Source: Roseovarius nubinhibens ISM
GTDB lineage: Bacteria; Pseudomonadota; Alphaproteobacteria; Rhodobacterales; Rhodobacteraceae
NCBI RefSeq assembly: GCF_000152625.1
Contig: NZ_CH724156.1
Coordinates: 1,000,966-1,064,965, forward strand
DNA length: 64,000 nucleotides
Direction of reading: 5' to 3'
Shown: positions 45,848-54,366 of the stretch, piece after piece
Position numbering within the stretch: position 1 is the stretch's first letter
Layout: every line of letters starts with the position of its first letter
Position numbers and translations under genes: made by a program
The notes under the pieces: model-generated
The model's input: the letters and a program-made list of their open reading frames with translations, nothing else
The model's database searches: none
Told to the model about the DNA's origin: nothing

Positions 45848-47117
45848 CGCGGAAATCCTCGCGCTGCCCTATCTTTTCGAGTTCTGGGCGCTGCCGCATC
45901 AGATGCCGCCGGAAGGTAAATGGAAGACCTGGGCCATCATGGGCGGGCGTGGCGCGGGCAAGACGCGGGCCGGGGCCGAATGGGTGCGCGCCGCCGTGGA
46001 GGGTGCGACGCCCGGCGCGCCGGGGCGGTGCCGCCGGATTGCCCTTGTCGGCGAGACGGTCGATCAGGTGCGCGAGGTCATGATCTTTGGCGAGAGCGGC
46101 ATTCTGGCCTGTTCGCCCCCCGATCGTCGCCCGGAATGGCAGGCGAGCCGTCGCCGGCTGGTCTGGCCCAACGGGGCCGAGGCGGCGGTGTTTTCGGCGC
46201 ATGATCCCGAGGCGCTGCGCGGGCCGCAGTTCGATGGCGCCTGGCTCGACGAGATGGCGAAGTGGAAGAAGGCGCGGGCGACATGGGACATGCTGCAATT
46301 CGCGCTGCGGCTGGGCGACGATCCGCAGATTTGCGTGACCACCACGCCGCGCAATGTAGGCGTGCTCAAGGATGTGCTGGCAGCCCCGAGCACCGTGGTG
46401 ACGCAAGCCCCGACCGAGGCCAACCGGGCGCATCTGGCCGAGAGCTTTCTCGCCGAGGTGCGGGCGCGCTATGTCGGCACGCGGCTGGGGCGGCAGGAGC
46501 TTGACGGGATTTTGCTCGAAGAGGCGGAAGGCGCGCTCTGGAGCCTCGCCGCGCTCGATGCGGCGCGGGTGAGCAAGCTGCCGGAGCTGAGCCGCATCGT
46601 GGTGGCGGTCGATCCGCCGGTGACGGGCCATGCCGGGTCGGATGAATGCGGCATCATCGTCGCGGGCGTCGATCAAAGCGGGCCGGTGCAGGAGTGGCGG
46701 GCCTATGTGCTGGCCGATCGGTCGGTGAGCGGGATGAGCCCCACCGGCTGGGCCGGGGCGGCGATCCGCGCCATGGAGGAATTCGGCGCCGACAAGATGG
46801 TCGCCGAAGTCAATCAGGGCGGCGATCTCGTCGAGACGGTGCTGCGCCAGATTGATCCGCTAATCCCGTTCCGGGGTGTCCATGCGAGCCGGGGCAAACA
46901 GGCCCGGGCCGAGCCGGTGGCGGCGCTCTATGAGCAGGGGCGGGTGCATCACATGGCCGGGCTCGACCGGCTCGAGGATCAGATGCGGGCGATGACGACG
47001 CGCGGCTATGAGGGACGGGGCAGCCCGGACCGGGCCGATGCGCTGGTCTGGGCCTTGCATGAGCTGGTCATCGCGCCGGCGGCGAAATGGCGGCACCCGA
47101 GGGTGCGTGCGGTGTGA
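45705..47117 (+). CDS. GTA large terminase subunit (g2)
   Basis: The packaging ATPase/nuclease, about 470 residues. Walker A GGRGAGKTRAGAEW, Walker B-type FDGAWLDEMAKWKK, and nuclease-domain acids in VVAVDPPVTGHAGSDECG and AEVNQGGDLVE. The start is unusual: no ATG or GTG lies in a good place, but the TTG at 45705 has GGAGG 6 bases upstream and keeps the DWIASGG segment. TTG at 45681 and GTG at 45738 or 45813 are alternatives. It overlaps g1 by 143 bases. Terminase makes GTA package random host DNA by a headful mechanism. Confidence 0.9.
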   Translation: MKDARHETQTPVPQRRSTSTQHGIRSGADWIASGGPVRQERFLNSLSDAEILALPYLFEFWALPHQMPPEGKWKTWAIMGGRGAGKTRAGAEWVRAAVEGATPGAPGRCRRIALVGETVDQVREVMIFGESGILACSPPDRRPEWQASRRRLVWPNGAEAAVFSAHDPEALRGPQFDGAWLDEMAKWKKARATWDMLQFALRLGDDPQICVTTTPRNVGVLKDVLAAPSTVVTQAPTEANRAHLAESFLAEVRARYVGTRLGRQELDGILLEEAEGALWSLAALDAARVSKLPELSRIVVAVDPPVTGHAGSDECGIIVAGVDQSGPVQEWRAYVLADRSVSGMSPTGWAGAAIRAMEEFGADKMVAEVNQGGDLVETVLRQIDPLIPFRGVHASRGKQARAEPVAALYEQGRVHHMAGLDRLEDQMRAMTTRGYEGRGSPDRADALVWALHELVIAPAAKWRHPRVRAV

Positions 47118-47215
47118 TTCACATTTCTTAAACTTTTCAGGGTCTGCTGAGACCCAGACGCGACACAGCCGGAGACGGCAGGGCCAGTCCAACAGGCCGG
47201 AACAAGGAGCCAAGC

Positions 47216-48439
47216 ATGATCCTCGACTTTCTTCGCCAGACGGCCAGCGGCCCCGATGCGACCGCCAGCGCCGCCCGCCCCACCGAGAGCAAGGCAAGCG
47301 CCGCCGGGCCGGTCATGGCTTGGCCCGGAGCCTGGACTGGGGCTGGACGCGTGGCCTGGAGCCCGCGCGATACGGTGAGCCTCACCCGCAACGGGTTTGC
47401 CGGCAATCCGGTGGGGTTTCGGTCGGTCAAGATGGTGGCCGAGGCCGCCGCCGCGCTGCCGCTGGTGTTGCAGGACAGCTGTGCGCGCTATGCCGATCAC
47501 CCGATCCTCAGCCTGATGCGCCGTCCCAACCCGGCGCAGGGGCGGGCCGAGCTTCTTGAGGCGCTCTATGGTCAGCTGTTGCTCACCGGCAATGCCTATC
47601 TCGAGGCGGTGGGCGCGGATGAGGCGGCGGGCGGTCTGCCGCAGGAGCTGCATGTGCTGCGCTCGGACCGGATGAGCGTGATCCCCGGGCCGGATGGCTG
47701 GCCGATGGGCTATGAATATGCGGTGGGCGGGTCGAAACACCGGTTCGACACGCGCAGCGGCCCGCCTGTCATCTGCCATTTCAAGAGCTTTCATCCGCAG
47801 GATGACCATTATGGTCTCTCGCCCTTGCAAGCGGCGGCGCAGGCGGTCGATGTGCACAACAGCGCGAGCCGCTGGTCCAAGGCGTTGCTCGACAATGCGG
47901 CGCGGCCCTCGGGGGCGATTGTCTATCGCGGGGCCGAGGGCCATGGCAGCCTCAGCCCGGATCAATATGACCGGCTGGTGAGCGAGATGGAGAGCCACCA
48001 TCAGGGCGCGCGCAACGCCGGGCGGCCGATGCTTCTTGAAGGCGGGCTCGACTGGAAGCCGATGGGGTTCAGCCCCTCGGACATGGAGTTTCAGAAAACC
48101 AAGGAAAGCGCCGCGCGCGAGATCGCGCTCGCCTATGGGGTGCCGCCGATGCTCTTGGGCATTCCGGGCGACGCGACCTATGCCAATTACCAGGAGGCCA
48201 ACCGGGCGTTTTACCGTCAGACCGTGCTGCCGCTGGCGCAGCGGGTCACGGCGAGCCTGTCGGATTGGCTCACCGGGTTTGGCGCCGAGGTGGCGCGGCT
48301 CTGTCCCGATCTCGATCAGGTGCCGGCGCTGGCGGGCGAGCGCGATGCGCTCTGGGCGCGGGTGGCGGGGGCCGAGTTCCTGACCCGGGCCGAGAAACGC
48401 GCGCTGCTTGGCCTGCCTGCCGAGGAGGAGGAGGCGTGA
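47216..48439 (+). CDS. GTA portal protein (g3)
   Basis: A 407-residue HK97-type portal. Marks: SLTRNGFAGNPVGFRSVKMVAEAAAALPLVL near 58-88, LLTGNAYLEAVG near 121, FKSFHPQDDHYGLSPLQAA near 189, and the late YGVPPMLLGIPGDATYANYQEANRAFYRQTVLPLAQ. Forms the dodecameric ring through which DNA enters the capsid. AAGGAG precedes the ATG at 47216. A 98-base gap with a weak GGGTCT/AGACCC hairpin separates it from g2. Confidence 0.95.
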   Translation: MILDFLRQTASGPDATASAARPTESKASAAGPVMAWPGAWTGAGRVAWSPRDTVSLTRNGFAGNPVGFRSVKMVAEAAAALPLVLQDSCARYADHPILSLMRRPNPAQGRAELLEALYGQLLLTGNAYLEAVGADEAAGGLPQELHVLRSDRMSVIPGPDGWPMGYEYAVGGSKHRFDTRSGPPVICHFKSFHPQDDHYGLSPLQAAAQAVDVHNSASRWSKALLDNAARPSGAIVYRGAEGHGSLSPDQYDRLVSEMESHHQGARNAGRPMLLEGGLDWKPMGFSPSDMEFQKTKESAAREIALAYGVPPMLLGIPGDATYANYQEANRAFYRQTVLPLAQRVTASLSDWLTGFGAEVARLCPDLDQVPALAGERDALWARVAGAEFLTRAEKRALLGLPAEEEEA

Positions 48440-48738
48440 CGGGCGAGCGCGCCCCGGCCGAGGCAACGCTGGCCTACATCCCCTTTGAGAGCAGCCAGGC
48501 GATGTTTCGCCATCTCGAGAAGCGGATCGCGCAGGCCGAGGCGATGCTCGCCGCGATCGAGACCGACCGGGCGGTGGCGGCCGAAAAGCGCAAGTTCATG
48601 GAGGCGCGGTTTGACGGGATCGACCGGCGGCTCGACCGGATCGAAGGACATATCGCGCGGCTGGTCTGGCTGATCATCGCGGGCATTCTGGGCGGGGTCA
48701 TGTCGCTCTTGGTGCAGGGCAATATCTGGGCCGCCTGA
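48436..48738 (+). CDS. GTA small membrane protein (g3.5)
   Basis: A 100-residue protein starting at the GTG at 48436, overlapping the portal TGA as GTGA with a GAGGAGG site in front. Coiled-coil centre (MFRHLEKRIAQAEAMLAAIE... RFDGIDRRLDRIEGHIARL), then one C-terminal membrane helix (VWLIIAGILGGVMSLLV). Corresponds to g3.5 of RcGTA; role unknown, possibly holin- or envelope-related by its membrane helix, which is inference. Confidence 0.85.
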   Translation: MTGERAPAEATLAYIPFESSQAMFRHLEKRIAQAEAMLAAIETDRAVAAEKRKFMEARFDGIDRRLDRIEGHIARLVWLIIAGILGGVMSLLVQGNIWAA

Positions 48739-48762
48739 GCGGTGGCGAGAAGGAGACGACGG

Positions 48763-49329
48763 ATGCAGGTAGAGAACGGCAATAGGGGCGGGCTCGAACA
48801 CAAGTTTCGCCGGTTTAGTGACGATTTGGCGCTGGGTCAGGACCTCGGGATCGCGGGCTATGCCAGCTTTTTCGGCGCGGCCGATCAAGGCGGCGACATT
48901 GTCGAGCCGGGGGCCTATGCGGCGTCGCTGGCGCGGCTCGCGGCGGAGGGGCGGCAGGTCAAGATGCTCTGGCAGCATGACCCGGCCCAGCCCATCGGCC
49001 TCTGGGACGAGGTGCGCGAGGATGCGCGGGGGCTGTTCGTCAAGGGGCGGCTTCTTGAGGGGGTGGCGCGGGCGCGGGAGGCGGCCGAGCTGATCCGGGC
49101 GGGGGCCATCGACGGGCTCAGCATCGGCTATCGCACCCGGCGCGCCACCAAGGACAGCAAGGGCCAACGGCACTTGCACGAGCTGGAGCTTTGGGAAGTG
49201 TCGCTGGTGACCTTTCCGATGCTGCCCAGCGCGCGGCTTGGGGCCAAGGGCGATGCGCCCGATCCCCAGGATCTGCGTGAGCTGGCCCGGACCCTTCGGG
49301 GTGCGCGGCAGAGACTGGCGCGGATCTAG
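48763..49329 (+). CDS. GTA prohead protease (g4)
   Basis: A 188-residue HK97-family maturation protease. GIAGYASFFGAADQGGDIVEPGAYA at the N-terminus, catalytic His in LWQHDPAQPIG near 75, catalytic Ser in DGLSIGYRT near 123, and ELWEVSLVTFPMLPSA. It processes the capsid protein during assembly. The ATG at 48763 with AAGGAG is preferred over the GTG at 48742. Confidence 0.95.
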   Translation: MQVENGNRGGLEHKFRRFSDDLALGQDLGIAGYASFFGAADQGGDIVEPGAYAASLARLAAEGRQVKMLWQHDPAQPIGLWDEVREDARGLFVKGRLLEGVARAREAAELIRAGAIDGLSIGYRTRRATKDSKGQRHLHELELWEVSLVTFPMLPSARLGAKGDAPDPQDLRELARTLRGARQRLARI

Positions 49330-49367
49330 CGCCGGGGACCACGACCACCACCAGAACACAGGATGAG

Positions 49368-50552
49368 ATGATGACAGATACCGAGACGACTTCTCGGGCC
49401 GGGACGGGTGTGTCCGCGGTCACCGAGGTGAAAACCGCGATGGCGGATTTCCTCACCGGGCTCGCCGAGTTTCGGGCCGATTTCGACAGCAAGCTTCAGC
49501 AACAGGAAGAGAAACTGACCATGATGGAACGCAAGACACTGGCCGCGGCGCGCCCTGCGCTGGCAATGGATCATGACGCGGGTGCCCCGCATCTCAAGGC
49601 CTTTGGCACCTATCTGCGCAATGGCGATGACGACGGGCTGCGCGGGATCGAGCTCGAGGGGAAGGCGATGTCGAGCGCGGTGGCGGGCGATGGCGGCTAT
49701 CTCGTCGATCCGCAGACCTCGGAGACGATCCGGTCGACCCTGTCGTCGACCGCGTCGATCCGGGCGATTGCCAATGTGGTGACGGTCGAGGCCACCTCGT
49801 TCGACGTGCTCGTCGACCATAGCGAGATGGGCCATGGCTGGGCCACCGAGACCGGCAGCACCACCGAGACCGGCACGCCGACCATCGACCGGATCACCAT
49901 CCCGCTGCATGAGCTGAGCGCCCTGCCCAAGGCCAGCCAGCGTCTGCTCGACGACAGCGCCTTTGACGTGGAAACCTGGCTTGCCGGGCGGATCGCCGAA
50001 AAGTTCGCCCGCGCCGAAGCCGCGGCCTTTGTCAGCGGCGACGGCATCGACAAGCCCACCGGCTTTCTGACCAAACCGACGGTGGACAATGACGTCTGGA
50101 GCTGGGGCAATCTCGGCTATGTGCCGACCGGCACGGCGGGCGGGTTCACCAGCGCCGATGAGATCGTCGATCTGGTCTATGCGCTGGGCGCCGAGTACCG
50201 CGCCAATGCGAGCTTCGTGATGAACTCGAAAACGGCGGGCACCATCCGCAAGATGAAGGATGCCGATGGCCGCTTCCTGTGGTCCGACGGTCTCGCGGCG
50301 GGAGAGCCTGCGCGCCTCTTGGGCTATCCGGTGCTGATCGCCGAGGACATGCCGGATATCGCGACAGACGCGATGGCCGTGGCCTTTGGCGATTTCGGCG
50401 CGGGCTATACCGTGGCCGAGCGTCCCGACCTGCGGGTGCTGCGCGACCCGTTCAGCGCCAAGCCGCATGTCCTGTTCTATGCGACCAAGCGCATCGGCGG
50501 CGATGTCAGCGATTTCAAAGCGATCAAGCTGTTGAAATTCGGCCTCTCCTGA
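49368..50552 (+). CDS. GTA major capsid protein (g5)
   Basis: A 394-residue HK97-fold capsid protein. An N-terminal coiled-coil delta domain (about 15-65) is probably removed by g4, then the mature shell begins near residue 80-110 (HLKAFGTYLRNGDDD, AMSSAVAGDGGYLVDPQTSETI). The E-loop and P-domain segments (SEMGHGWATETGSTTETGTPTIDR, DDSAFDVETWLAGRIAEKFARAEAAAFVSGDG) are intact. Two consecutive ATGs (49368, 49371). Followed by a strong hairpin. Confidence 0.97.
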   Translation: MMTDTETTSRAGTGVSAVTEVKTAMADFLTGLAEFRADFDSKLQQQEEKLTMMERKTLAAARPALAMDHDAGAPHLKAFGTYLRNGDDDGLRGIELEGKAMSSAVAGDGGYLVDPQTSETIRSTLSSTASIRAIANVVTVEATSFDVLVDHSEMGHGWATETGSTTETGTPTIDRITIPLHELSALPKASQRLLDDSAFDVETWLAGRIAEKFARAEAAAFVSGDGIDKPTGFLTKPTVDNDVWSWGNLGYVPTGTAGGFTSADEIVDLVYALGAEYRANASFVMNSKTAGTIRKMKDADGRFLWSDGLAAGEPARLLGYPVLIAEDMPDIATDAMAVAFGDFGAGYTVAERPDLRVLRDPFSAKPHVLFYATKRIGGDVSDFKAIKLLKFGLS

Positions 50553-50560
50553 GCCGGGCC

Positions 50561-50582
50561 GGGGGCGGGTCTGCCCGCCCCC
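50561..50582 (+). terminator. strong hairpin directly after the GTA capsid gene
   Basis: A 9-bp all-GC stem GGGGGCGGG/CCCGCCCCC with a 4-base loop, 8 bases past the g5 stop. No U-tract follows, so it is more likely to block 3' decay of the capsid message or partly stop transcription than to terminate fully. The 138-base g5-g6 gap is the largest in the cluster. Confidence 0.55.
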
Positions 50583-50690
50583 CTTCCCCGCACTCCGTGA
50601 GCCACGGCCCTGCCCTGCCTGCCCCTTCGGGCCGGGGGTGCCACGCGGAGAACCAACCCTCAGAGGGGCCGGTCGTTTCGGAGCAAAACC

Positions 50691-51293
50691 ATGAGTCTTA
50701 TAGAAGAAACCGCCATACCGCTGATGGCGCTGCCGCTGGCCCAGTTTCGGGCGCATCTGCGGCTCGGCACCGGGTTTTCGGATGATGACGTGCAGGATGC
50801 GGTGCTTGAGAGCTTTCTCCGGGCAGCCCTTGCCACCATCGAGGCGCGCACCGGCAAGATCCTGATCGAACGCGATTTTTCCTGGGAGCTGCGGCAGTGG
50901 CGCGACGGCGGCGAGCAGCCTTTGCCGGTGGCGCCCGTGTCGCTCATCCTGAGCCTGACGGTGCGGGATCGGATGGATGATCCGATCCCCGTCGAGGCCA
51001 CGAGCTACAAGCTCATCCCCGATATGCAGCGCCCGATGGTGGCGGCCACCGGCACCTGTCTGCCGAGCATCCCCACCGGCGGCGCGGCTGAAATCCGCTT
51101 TACCGCGGGCTTTGGTCCGGGCTGGGCCGAGCTGCCCGCCGATCTCGGTCAGGCGGTGCTCTTGCTGGCGGCGCATTACTATGAGCACCGCGCCGAGGCC
51201 GCGCCGAGCGGCGGGCCGATGCCCTTTGGGGTGAGCAGCCTCATCGACCGCTATCGCACGGTGCGCATTCTTGGCGGGGGGCCGGGCGCATGA
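50691..51293 (+). CDS. GTA head-tail connector (g6)
   Basis: A 200-residue protein of the phage gp6-like/phiE125 gp8 adaptor type, helical, with DDDVQDAVLESFLRAALATIEARTGKILIERDFSWEL. Binds below the portal in the neck. Stop overlaps the g7 start as ATGA. Confidence 0.9.
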   Translation: MSLIEETAIPLMALPLAQFRAHLRLGTGFSDDDVQDAVLESFLRAALATIEARTGKILIERDFSWELRQWRDGGEQPLPVAPVSLILSLTVRDRMDDPIPVEATSYKLIPDMQRPMVAATGTCLPSIPTGGAAEIRFTAGFGPGWAELPADLGQAVLLLAAHYYEHRAEAAPSGGPMPFGVSSLIDRYRTVRILGGGPGA

Positions 51294-51628
51294 GCGTGCC
51301 GCAGCTCACCCGACAGCTCACCCTCGAGACACGTGCGCGCACGCCGGATGGCGCGGGCGGCTATGCCGAGAGCTGGCAGGCGCTTGGCACGCTTTGGGCC
51401 GAGGTCGTGCCGCGCAGCGGGCGGCAGGCCGCGCAGGGCGCAGTGTCGGTGTCGCGGGGCAGCTTTCGCATCACCTTGCGCGCCGCCCCGGTGGGCAACC
51501 CGTCGCGGCCCCGGCCCGGCCAGCGGTTTCGCGCGGGCGACCGGATTTTTGCCATCACCGCCGTGACCGAGCGCGACGCCGAGGCGCGGTATCTCACCTG
51601 CCATTGCGACGAGGAGATTTCGCTATGA
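51290..51628 (+). CDS. GTA head-tail stopper/adaptor (g7)
   Basis: A 112-residue phage head-tail adaptor (HK97 gp10/SPP1 gp16 type): QLTLETRARTPDGAGGYAESWQALGTLWAEVVPRSGR, then a beta-rich second half. Seals the neck channel. Overlaps both neighbours by 4 bases. Confidence 0.9.
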   Translation: MSVPQLTRQLTLETRARTPDGAGGYAESWQALGTLWAEVVPRSGRQAAQGAVSVSRGSFRITLRAAPVGNPSRPRPGQRFRAGDRIFAITAVTERDAEARYLTCHCDEEISL

Positions 51629-52041
51629 GCTATGGCCCATCCTCTGCGCTGCAAAGCGCGATCTATGACCGGCTCAGCACCGATGCCGCGCTCACCGCCC
51701 TGATTGGCGACGCGATCTATGACGCGCTGCCCGAAGGGCCGCTGCCGCCGCTTTACGTGGTGCTCGGCCCCGAGGATGCCCGCGCCGCCAGCGACCAGAC
51801 CGGGCGCGGTGCCTGGCATCGGGTGATCCTGTCGGTGGTGACCGATGGCGCCGGGTTCCAGCCCGCCAAGGAGGTGGCCGGGGCGATCAATGACGCGCTG
51901 GCCGCGACGCCGCTCAGCCTGACGCGGGGGGCGGTGTCGCATCTGAGCTTTTACCGGGCCAAGGCGCGGCGGGTCGGCACCGCCGATATCCGGCGCATCG
52001 ATCTCACCTTTCGGGTGCGCACCGACGAGGCGGCGGCCTGA
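51625..52041 (+). CDS. GTA tail terminator, DUF3168 (g8)
   Basis: A 138-residue DUF3168 protein: SALQSAIYDRLSTDAALTALIGDAIYDALPEGPLPPLYVVLG, followed by the conserved VILSVVTDGAGFQPAKEVAGAINDAL. Caps the tail tube at the neck. Start in an ATGA overlap with g7. Confidence 0.92.
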   Translation: MSYGPSSALQSAIYDRLSTDAALTALIGDAIYDALPEGPLPPLYVVLGPEDARAASDQTGRGAWHRVILSVVTDGAGFQPAKEVAGAINDALAATPLSLTRGAVSHLSFYRAKARRVGTADIRRIDLTFRVRTDEAAA

Positions 52042-52044
52042 CGA

Positions 52045-52090
52045 AGCAGACCCACAGACCAGACCCAGACATCAGACCCAGAGACAGATT
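52045..52090. repeat. CAGACCCA simple repeats between g8 and g9
   Basis: Four to five copies of CAGACC(CA) phrases fill the 67-base gap before g9. Low-complexity; no function assigned. Confidence 0.6.
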
Positions 52091-52108
52091 TCCAACGGAG
52101 TAGAGACA

Positions 52109-52525
52109 ATGGCAGTTCAGAACGGCAAGGACCTGTTGATCAAGGTGGATCTCACCGGCGACGGCAATTTTCAATCGGTGGCGGGGCTGCGCGCCACGCG
52201 GATCAGTTTCAACGCCGAGAGCGTCGATGTGACGAGCCTCGAGAGCCAGGGCGGCTGGCGCGAATTGCTGTCCGGCGCGGGCGTCAAATCGGCGGCGATC
52301 AGCGGCTCGGGCATTTTCCGCGATGCGGCCTCGGACGAGCGGGTGCGGCAGATCTTCTTTGACGGCGAGACGCCGGAATTTCAGGTCATTATCCCCGATT
52401 TCGGCACGGTGGAGGGGGCGTTTCAGGTCACCTCGATCGAATATGCCGGCACCCATGACGGCGAGGCCACCTATGAGCTGTCGCTCGCCTCGGCCGGGCT
52501 TTTGACCTTCACCGCGCTGGTCTGA
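52109..52525 (+). CDS. GTA major tail protein (g9)
   Basis: A 138-residue TP901-1-family tail-tube protein: MAVQNGKDLLIKVDLTGDGNFQSVAGLRATRISFNAESVDVTSLES, then beta strands with GGWRELLSGAGVKSAAISGSGIF. Forms the tube rings. Starts 67 bases after g8, with its own ribosome site (GGAGTAGAGACA). Confidence 0.95.
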   Translation: MAVQNGKDLLIKVDLTGDGNFQSVAGLRATRISFNAESVDVTSLESQGGWRELLSGAGVKSAAISGSGIFRDAASDERVRQIFFDGETPEFQVIIPDFGTVEGAFQVTSIEYAGTHDGEATYELSLASAGLLTFTALV

Positions 52526-52527
52526 TC

Positions 52528-52860
52528 ATGGCGAACCCATGGGCAGGCGAGGTGGCGATCCGCATCGATGGCGAGCGGCAGGTGCTGCGGCTCACCCTCG
52601 GGGCGCTGGCCGAGCTCGAGACGCAGCTCGGGGCCGAGGGGCTGGTGGCGCTGGTCGAGCGGTTCGAGAGCGCCCGGTTCAGCACCCGCGATGTGCTCGC
52701 GCTCATCGTGGCGGGGCTGCGCGGCGGCGGCTGGCAGGGCGGGCCCGGCGATCTTTTGGGGGCCGAGATCGAGGGCGGGCCGGTGGCGGCGGCGCGGGCG
52801 GCGGCCGAGCTCTTGGCGCGGGCCTTTGCCCTGCCCGAGACGCCCGGCCAGACCCCATGA
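52528..52860 (+). CDS. GTA tail assembly chaperone, GTA_TAC_1 type (g10)
   Basis: A 110-residue protein with the gene-transfer-agent-family pattern GEVAIRIDGERQVLRLTLGALAELETQLGAEGLVALVERFE. Encoded 2 bases after g9 and overlapping g10.1 by ATGA. Predicted chaperone bound to the tape measure during tail growth. In many phages two such proteins come from a frameshift; here they are separate overlapping genes. Confidence 0.92.
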   Translation: MANPWAGEVAIRIDGERQVLRLTLGALAELETQLGAEGLVALVERFESARFSTRDVLALIVAGLRGGGWQGGPGDLLGAEIEGGPVAAARAAAELLARAFALPETPGQTP

Positions 52861-53069
52861 GCACCTTTGACTGGCCCGGCTTGATGCGGGCGGGGATCTG
52901 CGGGCTTGGCCTGAAGCCCGCCGAATTCTGGGCGCTGACCCCGGCCGAGCTCGGCCTGATGCTGGGCCGGGGGGCGGGCATCGCGCCGCTTGGGCGGCGC
53001 GGGCTCGACGAGTTGATGCAGAGCTATCCCGATTGCGCAGGAGGCGATCACCATGACCGAACTGGATGA
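52857..53069 (+). CDS. GTA small tail assembly chaperone (g10.1)
   Basis: A 70-residue protein (STFDWPGLMRAGICGLGLKPAEFWALTPAELGLMLG) of the rcc01693/TIGR02216 type, easily missed because of its length and overlap with g10 (4 bases) and g11 (17 bases). Second tail chaperone. Confidence 0.88.
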   Translation: MSTFDWPGLMRAGICGLGLKPAEFWALTPAELGLMLGRGAGIAPLGRRGLDELMQSYPDCAGGDHHDRTG

Positions 53070-53715
53070 GATGAGCGAGTTTGACGCCGAATTGGCGCAG
53101 CTTGAGAGCGGGCTTGCCGGGGCGGCGGGGATGGCCGCGGCCTTTCACGGCGAGCTGGGCCGGGTGCAGGGTGCCTTTGTCGGGGCGGGGCGCGATGTGG
53201 CGAGCCTCGAGCGGGGGGTGAGCACCGGGCTGCGCCGGGCCATTCGCGGTGCTGTGGTGGAGGGCGACAGCCTGTCGACCTCGCTGCGCAGCCTCGCCAA
53301 TTCGATGATCAACACCGCCTTTAACGCCGCGATGCGGCCGGTGACCGACCATGTCGGCGGGATGCTGGCGCAGGGGGTCGGCGACCTGATGGGCGGGCTG
53401 TTCAAATTCGCCGATGGCGGCAGTTTCACCCAGGGCCGCGTCATGCCCTTTGCCAATGGCGGGGTGGTGAACGGGCCGGTGACCTTTCCGATGCGCCGGG
53501 GCGTCGGTCTGATGGGCGAGGCGGGACCGGAGGCGATCATGCCGCTGGCGCGCGGCGCCGATGGCAAGCTTGGGGTGCGCAGCGCGGGCGGCGGCGGCCC
53601 GGTCAATGTGGTGATGAACATCACCACGCCCGATGTCGGCGGCTTTCGCCGCAGCCAGGGCCAGATCGCCGCGCAACTGGGCCGGGCCATTGGCCGTGGC
53701 CAGCGCAACAGGTAA
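53053..53715 (+). CDS. GTA tape measure protein (g11)
   Basis: A 220-residue protein, very short for a tape measure, consistent with the short GTA tail. Coiled-coil N-terminus (FDAELAQLESGLAGAAGMAAAFHGELGRVQGAF), an amphipathic helical middle, then a Gly-rich FADGGSFTQGRVMPFANGGVVNGPVTFPMRRGVGLMGEAGPEAIMPLARG segment typical of phage tape-measure ends. CAGGAGG precedes the ATG. Confidence 0.92.
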   Translation: MTELDEMSEFDAELAQLESGLAGAAGMAAAFHGELGRVQGAFVGAGRDVASLERGVSTGLRRAIRGAVVEGDSLSTSLRSLANSMINTAFNAAMRPVTDHVGGMLAQGVGDLMGGLFKFADGGSFTQGRVMPFANGGVVNGPVTFPMRRGVGLMGEAGPEAIMPLARGADGKLGVRSAGGGGPVNVVMNITTPDVGGFRRSQGQIAAQLGRAIGRGQRNR

Positions 53716-53733
53716 CCCGAAAGGAGGCATGTC

Positions 53734-54366
53734 ATGGGATTTCACGAGGTTCGATTTCCCGCCAGTCTGAGCTTTGGCTCGGTCGGTGGGCCGGAGCGGC
53801 ACACGGATGTGGTGACGCTCGCCAATGGTCACGAGGAGCGCAACACGCCCTGGGCCCATTCGCGGCGGCGCTATGATGCCGGGGTGGCGATGCGAGGGCT
53901 CGACGATATCGAGACGCTCATCGCCTTTTTCGAGGCGCGGCAGGCGCAGTTGCACGGGTTCCGCTGGAAGGATTGGTCGGATTACAAATCCGGTCCGGCG
54001 CTGGCCGAGCCCGCCTATCACGATCAGATCATCGCCATCGGGGATGATGTGACCGCGAGCTTTCCGCTCATCAAGGCCTATCGCTCGGGCGAGCAGATCT
54101 ATCGTCGTCCGATCACCAAGCCGGTGGCGGGGACGGTGCGCATTGGCCTCTCGGGCGACGAGCAGCAGGAGGGGGTGCATTACGAGGTCGACACCACCAC
54201 CGGGATCATCACATTCGCGCATCCGCCCAACGAGGGGCTCGAGATCACCGCCGGGTTCGAATTCGACGTGCCGGTGCGGTTCGACACCGACCGCATCCAG
54301 ACCAGCGTGGCGAGCTTTCAGGCCGGGGACATGCCCAATGTGCCAGTGGTGGAGATCCGGGTATGA
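53734..54366 (+). CDS. GTA distal tail protein, DUF2460 (g12)
   Basis: A 210-residue DUF2460 protein: GFHEVRFPASLSFGSVGGPERHTDVVTLANGHEERNTPWAHSRRRYDAG. Forms the ring closing the tail tube at the baseplate. AAGGAGG site. Stop overlaps g13. Confidence 0.93.
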   Translation: MGFHEVRFPASLSFGSVGGPERHTDVVTLANGHEERNTPWAHSRRRYDAGVAMRGLDDIETLIAFFEARQAQLHGFRWKDWSDYKSGPALAEPAYHDQIIAIGDDVTASFPLIKAYRSGEQIYRRPITKPVAGTVRIGLSGDEQQEGVHYEVDTTTGIITFAHPPNEGLEITAGFEFDVPVRFDTDRIQTSVASFQAGDMPNVPVVEIRV

